From positions 1 to 60,290 of the IMG/VR virus record IMGVR_UViG_3300044833_000038: a stretch of DNA of 60,290 bases; one strand, 5' to 3'. The stretch is from a virus. The notes below the pieces were generated by a model. It saw only the letters and a list, made by a program, of their open reading frames with translations. It had not been told where the DNA came from and made no database searches. The translations under genes and the position numbers were made by a program. Positions 55,786 through 60,290 of this stretch are shown one piece after another (position 1 is the stretch's first letter; every line of letters starts with the position of its first letter).

Positions 55786-56886
55786 CTAGACGGGTAGTGC
55801 GTCGATGATCTGGATGGCCTTCTGCACACCGGTCAAGCCGCCGAACGCCGGTGTGTCGTTGTAGTGCTGGTGAGCGTTAGTGATCACGAATTGTAGTGCG
55901 GCGATGAGTGTTTGGATGATGGCCGGAATGTTCAGTAGCATCGCCACCAGATTGACCGGTCCTGTGGTTTGCGTCGTCGGCCCCGACGTGACAAGCCCGA
56001 GCAGCCCCGACAACAGGCCCGCACCCGGCAGCGCGCTCGTCACCGTCCCGAGCAGCTGACCGCCAACTGACGACAACAGCAGCTGGAACAGGTACATGAT
56101 GAAGTCGGCGTTGGTGTCCATCCGGGTGAGAATGTCGTACAGGAACGGCAGCAAACCCACTGCGCATGGGTACATGTCGCCGTCGAGCACGAAGTCGTAG
56201 GTGACTGGCCACGCCCACTGCGGGGTGTACACACCGGAGATACCGGCGCCCGGCGGATTGTTCCCCAGCAGAGTTGGTCCGGGGCGGCGCCCGGGCGATC
56301 CGAATGTGATGACGCACGCGATCTCGGATTGCCGATCCGCTGGCCATTGCAGCAGTGCTCGGGTGACGACGTCGGCGCCCTGGCTGTAGCCGATCAACAC
56401 TTTGCGGCGCCGATCAGGGAGCGCCAGGCGTAGCAGCTCAGCGGTGCCCCCGTCGCGGGACATGTTGTAGGACACGGTCGGGTCCGGGGTGAGGAAACCT
56501 TCCGCCAGATAGCCGACGCCCTGCCACTGGAAACGCTTCTGGTCGACATTCCAGGCAGTCCAGGTGGGCGGCGCGGGGTCTGCCCACCCGGCCCACGTGC
56601 CCGCGACGGTGTAGTCGACAGTCGACGGTATGACCGGCGGTGCGACGACGACGCCCATGCGGACTTCGGTGGCATAGTTCGCGATCCCCGTCGCCGGGAA
56701 GCCCACACGCTTCTGAAACTCGGAGACAGCATCGGCGGTCGCTTGGTCGTATACACCAGACTCCTTCACCCCGAGCGGGATGCTGTACGACCCATACGCG
56801 GTGACGAGGCGGTGCTGAATCTTGGTGACTGTGGGAGCTGCGTCACCGAGCCCGAAACCTATCCATTTGCCGTTGATATCATGCAT
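55786..56886 (-). CDS. lysB: Lysin B (mycolyl-arabinogalactan esterase)
   Basis: 366 residues. N-terminal peptidoglycan-binding-like domain, residues about 15-65 (VKESGVYDQATADAVSEFQK). Then a cutinase-like alpha/beta hydrolase with nucleophile S168 in LIGYSQGADVV, acid candidate D236/D238 in YDFVLDGDMYP, and a C-terminal His (NAHQHYND). It severs mycolic acids from arabinogalactan, which breaches the outer membrane. Strongest marker for a mycolate-containing host. Confidence 0.9.
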   Translation of the reverse strand: MHDINGKWIGFGLGDAAPTVTKIQHRLVTAYGSYSIPLGVKESGVYDQATADAVSEFQKRVGFPATGIANYATEVRMGVVVAPPVIPSTVDYTVAGTWAGWADPAPPTWTAWNVDQKRFQWQGVGYLAEGFLTPDPTVSYNMSRDGGTAELLRLALPDRRRKVLIGYSQGADVVTRALLQWPADRQSEIACVITFGSPGRRPGPTLLGNNPPGAGISGVYTPQWAWPVTYDFVLDGDMYPCAVGLLPFLYDILTRMDTNADFIMYLFQLLLSSVGGQLLGTVTSALPGAGLLSGLLGLVTSGPTTQTTGPVNLVAMLLNIPAIIQTLIAALQFVITNAHQHYNDTPAFGGLTGVQKAIQIIDALPV

Positions 56887-57577
56887 TTACAGCTGCCTTT
56901 CGATTGCGACGCCACTCGTTGAGCTTGTCTCTCCGGCAAATACGGCAGGTTCGGCCTCTGCCATTCGGTGGGCGATACGTGTTTTCTGGTGTGAACTCGT
57001 GGCCTTGCGGACAGTGCGTGGCTAGTGTGCGGTGCGTGGCTAGTGTGCGGCCCTTGCGGTTACGCGCCTTGAATGCGCGGCTCGATGCGTTTTGGCAGAT
57101 TCGGCAGTAGCGGTACTGATAGCCGCGATAGGTATAGAGGCGCGTGTTCCCTGGTGTGTATTCGTGACCGCTCGGGCACTGGGTCTTTTTGGCTTGGCCG
57201 TGGGTTCCGAGGCGAAGTAGGTCTCTGTTGTTTCCGCCGTAGGTGTCCCAGCGCAGATTGCTGATGTGGTTATTGAGCGGGTTGTCGTCGTTGTGGCAGC
57301 CCACCAGTCCGTTGGGGCGTGGGCCGACGAACGCTTCTAGCTCGAGGATCTGTACAAGGGCTCTCCGCTGATGTGTGCCGTCCTTCAGGCCGACGCATAA
57401 ATAGCCGTTCTTCGGGTTCGTCCACGGCTTGAGAACGCGGCCTTTGGCGAATCGTGATCGACCACCCGCGAGAGTGATGGTCCGATCTAATGATCGAACA
57501 TGCCCATGGTCGGAAACTTCATACACAGCCTCGAAGCCGACAACGGGTAGCCAATATTCCTCAGGCGTAGCATCCAC
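56879..57577 (-). CDS. NUMOD4-HNH homing endonuclease between lysin genes
   Basis: 232 residues. NUMOD4 EEYWLPVVGFEAVYEVSDHG, HNH core ALVQILELEAFVGPRPNGLV with GCHNDDNPLNNHISNLRWDT, then two zinc modules (CPSGHEYTPGNT...CRIC and CPQGHEFTPENTY...CRIC). An 18-base tandem duplication between them gives THRTLATHRTLATH. Separates lysin A from lysin B, which are usually close. Overlaps the lysin B start by 8 bases. Confidence 0.85.
   Translation of the reverse strand: MDATPEEYWLPVVGFEAVYEVSDHGHVRSLDRTITLAGGRSRFAKGRVLKPWTNPKNGYLCVGLKDGTHQRRALVQILELEAFVGPRPNGLVGCHNDDNPLNNHISNLRWDTYGGNNRDLLRLGTHGQAKKTQCPSGHEYTPGNTRLYTYRGYQYRYCRICQNASSRAFKARNRKGRTLATHRTLATHCPQGHEFTPENTYRPPNGRGRTCRICRRDKLNEWRRNRKAAVNA
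57014..57049. repeat. 18-bp tandem duplication in HNH gene
   Basis: GTGCGTGGCTAGTGTGCG occurs twice head to tail (57014-57031 and 57032-57049), adding six residues to the linker between the two zinc modules. Frame is preserved, indicating a recent slippage event. Confidence 0.9.
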
Positions 57578-57666
57578 TGCTAGCTGTGCCCTCCTATTCT
57601 GCTGATACCAGATGGGTGGGTCAGGGGCCGTTCGGTGTTGATAGCACCAGCGGCCCCGTCTATATC

Positions 57667-58992
57667 TTACGTGCTAGCGGCCGGGATCTTGGCTAGGACC
57701 AGAGCGGCGATAGAGTCGCCGGCCGCCGCAGCGGTCTTGACCAATGCGACGCAGGACGGCTCGCCCATCAACGCCAACCGTTCGACGTTGACCTCATGCA
57801 ACCGGGCATCAGTGAAGTTGATGAAGTCCTTCGTCATGTACAGACCACCCTGTGTGGCGTACCGGGATTCAGAGGGGACCGCGTTGAACAGCGCACCCCA
57901 GATCTGTTCGATCATGGCGTCGGTAGTCGGCGGTGGTTGTGGGAATTGCGGTGGTTGAGGCACATTGGGTCCTGGGGGTGTAGGTGATGGTGCGGGTGTA
58001 GGTGCTGCGTACTTGTTGACAGCGGCGGCGAATACGTCCCATGGGAAGTTGTTTCCGACGTCGACGTGGGTGCCGTCGCCGAGGATCTTGGTCACGTAGT
58101 AATGGTCACTAATTCCGGGAGTTCCCGTATTGTACGGTGGCGGAACAACATTGGTGCCGATGCCGTACTTTTTGCAATCCTGGACGGCGAGGTAGGCGGC
58201 GACGTCGATGGCGTTGGCCTGCCCCATCCACTGCGCGCGCGTCCAGTTGACCGACGAGCCTGCGAAGCACAGGTTGATCGACCGGTCATTCGCAGACAGC
58301 ACCGACCAGGATGCTTGGGCGGTGGGAACAACGTCGACCACGGTCACGCCGCCATCTGATGCTTGGCTGATGGAGTAGTGGTATGACACTTGGCTTGCCG
58401 GGTTGTCGAGGAAGTTGGCCAGATCCTCAGCTGCAGAATTACCGCCGCCACCTTCTTGTGTGTGCAGAAGGAAGAGGTCGATCTTTGTGCCTGCGCGGTC
58501 CTGCGCATTGGGCGACCACTTCGCGAACTCGTTGTAGGCCGGGCGGTTCGGGTCTGTCACGGGCTGCGCTCCTGTTGCGAACTGGTCATAGAGCTGGCTT
58601 GCTTGGGCGGTGTGGCTTTTAATCTCGGTCAGGTATGCCTGACGGCCGTTGGCGTACGCGTTGTCCGCCGACGTCTCGCCGGGGCGCTGCTGCAGCCAGA
58701 AGATGTTGAGCCAGATGTCGGGTGATGCACCAGCACTGGCGCGCTTGGCGTCGAGCCGGTCGAGGAACCCCATGATCTGCGTGTTCGCGTTGTTGCGGCC
58801 GGGGTAGCCACCGTCTTGCTGATAGATGCCGACGTGGCCGGTGGGGTCGACGATGGTTGGGCTCAGTCCCGACTCTTGAATGCCGGTCGATACGCACGCG
58901 ATGCTGCCGATGGGCGTGTAGCCGCGGCGCTGAGTCTCGCCAATGATCGCCTGGGCGACGTCGTTGAAACTGGAACTGTTGCTTAGTATCAC
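57667..58992 (-). CDS. lysA: Lysin A (endolysin: lysozyme-like + amidase)
   Basis: 441 residues, GTG start with AAGGA upstream. Domain 1, about 1-140, is transglycosylase/lysozyme-like (VSTGIQESGLSPTIVDPTGH, catalytic Glu candidate in QESGL, then VGIYQQ). Domain 2, about 160-330, is an Amidase_2 zinc amidase (LFLLHTQEG, SYHYSI, HVDVGNNFPWD). A Pro-rich linker leads to a C-terminal 75-residue wall-binding-like domain. Degrades peptidoglycan after holin opens the membrane. The 89 bases before the next gene upstream (57578-57666) hold no supported gene. Confidence 0.9.
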   Translation of the reverse strand: MILSNSSSFNDVAQAIIGETQRRGYTPIGSIACVSTGIQESGLSPTIVDPTGHVGIYQQDGGYPGRNNANTQIMGFLDRLDAKRASAGASPDIWLNIFWLQQRPGETSADNAYANGRQAYLTEIKSHTAQASQLYDQFATGAQPVTDPNRPAYNEFAKWSPNAQDRAGTKIDLFLLHTQEGGGGNSAAEDLANFLDNPASQVSYHYSISQASDGGVTVVDVVPTAQASWSVLSANDRSINLCFAGSSVNWTRAQWMGQANAIDVAAYLAVQDCKKYGIGTNVVPPPYNTGTPGISDHYYVTKILGDGTHVDVGNNFPWDVFAAAVNKYAAPTPAPSPTPPGPNVPQPPQFPQPPPTTDAMIEQIWGALFNAVPSESRYATQGGLYMTKDFINFTDARLHEVNVERLALMGEPSCVALVKTAAAAGDSIAALVLAKIPAAST

Positions 58993-59010
58993 GAGGTCCT
59001 TCCGGCGTGA

Positions 59011-59050
59011 AGCAGCCCCGCGCCAAGGGATCGCCTCGGGCGGGGCTGCT
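59011..59050 (-). other. Perfect 11-bp stem-loop before lysin A
   Basis: AGCAGCCCCGC and GCGGGGCTGCT enclose an 18-base loop between the coiled-coil gene and lysin A. No U-tract follows on the minus strand. It may set lower expression of the lysis genes relative to tail genes. Confidence 0.6.
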
Positions 59051-59062
59051 AGTCGATGTCGC

Positions 59063-59386
59063 CTACGGTGCCGGGGCGGGCGGTGTGGGGCCGGTTGGTA
59101 GCGCGCCGATTCCCGCGGTGACCGCTGAGACAGCGTTCGACAGGTCGGTTAGCGTCTGCGGGTTCAGCGGTGTGCCTGCAGTAACCTCGGCGGCCAGCTT
59201 GTCGAACGCTGTCTGCAGGTTCGTGGATGTGGTGGTCAGTGTGGCAACATCCGTGGTGAGGATGGTTACCTCTGCTTCAATGGCTGCGTCTTCGGACATG
59301 AGCTTTGTGATTCCTTTCTGAACCTGCTGCATCTGCACCAGGAGTTGAGTGGCCCACGCGGGTGTGGGTCGTCTGAAAATGCCCAT
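59063..59386 (-). CDS. Helical/coiled-coil protein near lysin genes
   Basis: 107 residues from the ATG overlapping the HNH stop (MGIFRRPTPAWATQLLVQMQ). A long Thr/Ala-rich helical middle (AEVTILTTDVATLTTTSTNL) and a Pro-rich end. Proteins of this pattern commonly precede lysin A in mycobacteriophages. Function unknown. Confidence 0.6.
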   Translation of the reverse strand: MGIFRRPTPAWATQLLVQMQQVQKGITKLMSEDAAIEAEVTILTTDVATLTTTSTNLQTAFDKLAAEVTAGTPLNPQTLTDLSNAVSAVTAGIGALPTGPTPPAPAP

Positions 59387-59886
59387 CAGGCTTTGCCTTT
59401 CGGGTCTTCCGCGGTGAGTCCGCGGACGTACTGTGATCCCTCCCAGTCCGAATGTGAAACAGCGTGCGCCCCACCAGCATTCGTGCGGTGATGGAAAACG
59501 CAGAGCCAGCGGAAGTTCTGCTCCGACTCCACCCACGCACCTACCTCAGCCGGGTTGGAGATGCCGGGATAGTCCTTCTCCAACGCTTCTAGGCTGATGC
59601 CTTGCTGGAGCGCGAATTCGATGTGCGCGTGGTGTAGCTCCATGCCAGACATCTGCCCGTCAGCGTCGATGACGCACGGGTTGCCTTGCGCGTCGCGGCA
59701 GTCTTGGAAGCCGACGCGTTCCCCGGTGTAGCAGCGGGCGGTGGGCCGGGTTTTGCGGTGGTAGTGGTTGAAGTCGACGTAGTGCGGGTCGCTGGTGCGG
59801 GCCGGATGGGGTGGGAAGTGGACGACGTAGGCGTGGGATGTCTTCTGGTCGTGGGCGGCCACCTGGGCCGCGTCGTCGTCGGCCAT
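59386..59886 (-). CDS. HNH endonuclease-like protein
   Basis: 166 residues from MADDDAAQVAAHDQKTSHAY; the ATG overlaps the stop of the 28-residue gene upstream. GMELHHAHIEFALQQGISLE and WLCVFHHRTNAGGAHAVSHS carry the His-His and Asn/His elements of an HNH fold. Also Cys in CYTGERVGFQDC. A conserved gene in the tail-lysis junction of many actinophages; may be structural or packaging-related rather than homing. Confidence 0.6.
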   Translation of the reverse strand: MADDDAAQVAAHDQKTSHAYVVHFPPHPARTSDPHYVDFNHYHRKTRPTARCYTGERVGFQDCRDAQGNPCVIDADGQMSGMELHHAHIEFALQQGISLEALEKDYPGISNPAEVGAWVESEQNFRWLCVFHHRTNAGGAHAVSHSDWEGSQYVRGLTAEDPKGKA

Positions 59887-59972
59887 CACCTGATGTCCGC
59901 ATTCGGCCAGATAAGTCCCAGCCACAGGGCAATGTTGCTGATCATCGCCACCAGTAGCAGATCCACGGTCAC
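59886..59972 (-). CDS. Micro membrane protein (28 aa)
   Basis: VTVDLLLVAMISNIALWLGL then IWPNADIR, one membrane helix. GTGA and ATGA overlaps with both neighbours support translation. Confidence 0.5.
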   Translation of the reverse strand: MTVDLLLVAMISNIALWLGLIWPNADIR

Positions 59973-60082
59973 CACACCGCCAGCCGACCGTCAGCCAACT
60001 CCAAAATGACATGTCCGCCGATGGTGATGGCGGCGGCGAGTAGGACCGCGCCGACGGCGACACCGAAACAGAAGCCGGTCAT
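59969..60082 (-). CDS. Micro membrane protein (37 aa)
   Basis: MTGFCFGVAVGAVLLAAAIT then IGGHVILELADGRLAVW, one membrane helix. Its ATG overlaps the stop of the glycine-rich tail gene across the circle junction (ATGA), tying tail and lysis modules in one transcript. Confidence 0.55.
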   Translation of the reverse strand: MTGFCFGVAVGAVLLAAAITIGGHVILELADGRLAVW

Positions 60083-60290
60083 CAGACGTAAACCCATTCG
60101 ATGCGCACATACCCCGGCCCGCCAGCACCGCCAGCACCGGAGTTGTTGCCGTTCAACGATGCGCCGCCGCCGCCGCCGCCAGCGCCGTAGCCGAGTGGGG
60201 TTGCGCCGGCTTGGGGGGCACCGGATACAGTTGCGGCACCGCCGCCGCCACCAGCGCCCGGGTTTCCCGCCACGGCGGTACCCGCACCCG
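60082..60290. repeat. Repeat of bases 1-206: circle closure of the contig
   Basis: Identical to 1-206 except for one extra GCC in a run of GCC (six copies versus five), which adds one Gly to the glycine-rich tail protein. On the minus strand it encodes the C-terminal part of the same protein as 1-852 (partial here). Interpreted as assembly overlap of a circular or circularly permuted molecule, so unique length is about 60,081 bp. Confidence 0.9.

Noticed and set aside
60082-60290. Direct terminal repeats of a linear virion genome
   Set aside because: The duplication begins and ends within one tail gene, far from terminase, and contains a small difference, as expected from assembly overlap of a circle.

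Overview
The window is an almost complete, circularly closing genome of a temperate siphovirus of an actinobacterial host, most likely Mycobacterium or a close relative. The evidence is a GC-rich sequence with long chains of ATGA/GTGA-overlapping genes, a lysin A / lysin B pair (lysin B cleaves the mycobacterial outer membrane ester linkage), an r1t-type holin, a WhiB-like protein, LtfC-like and Gp37-like minor tail proteins, and a lambda/SPP1-like head module. Bases 60082-60290 repeat bases 1-206 with one 3-bp difference, so the molecule closes on itself at about 60.08 kb and the tail gene at 1-852 is continuous with the right end.

Layout. A divergent switch at 48.9-49.0 kb drives two arms. 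Leftward from 48.9 kb come cro, an antirepressor-like gene and a dense early region (48.7-31.0 kb) of mostly tiny overlapping genes: zinc ribbons, small membrane proteins, a ParB-like protein, WhiB, a RecE/Cas4-like exonuclease with its partner, a cytosine methyltransferase, a GIY-YIG and HNH nucleases, an Ala-Tyr-Asp repeat protein, a ribbon-helix-helix repressor and a MerR-type HTH protein. The same strand continues into HNH, terminase, portal, MuF-like protein, scaffold, decoration, capsid, connectors, tail tube, frameshifted tail chaperones, tape measure and nine or more minor tail proteins (30.4-0 kb). It then passes through the circle junction to small membrane genes, HNH, lysin A, HNH, lysin B, holin and membrane proteins, and ends at an intrinsic terminator at 53.85 kb. 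Rightward from 49.03 kb come repressor, integrase and a short operon of lysogenic accessory genes (49.0-53.9 kb). No stretch longer than 300 bases lacks a gene.

Three systems stand out. (1) The MuF-like head gene (23628-25622, minus) carries an intein, and almost the whole intein coding sequence is overlapped on the opposite strand by a Vsr-like homing endonuclease gene (23907-24806, plus). The two reading frames are codon-in-register antisense, and a candidate endonuclease promoter is embedded in the C-terminal splicing block. (2) The repressor gene contains, just before its stop codon, a 40-bp match to the 3' half of a tRNA gene. The unintegrated protein ends in an ssrA-like SSAEAA tail, and its stop overlaps the integrase start. 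This is the architecture of integration-dependent immunity. (3) Several regulatory genes share one promoter design, a -10 hexamer exactly 7 nt before the start codon, predicting leaderless mRNAs. Two distant ribbon-helix-helix paralogues also share an operator-like motif (TAYCGTYTAT).

Other points are a canonical G GGA AAA frameshift site in the tail chaperones, a tape measure whose conserved N-terminus appears to start at AUC behind a perfect Shine-Dalgarno, a glycoside hydrolase in the tail tip, and an unusual load of selfish or homing nuclease genes. Functions are assigned from motif recognition and gene order only; no database search was possible.
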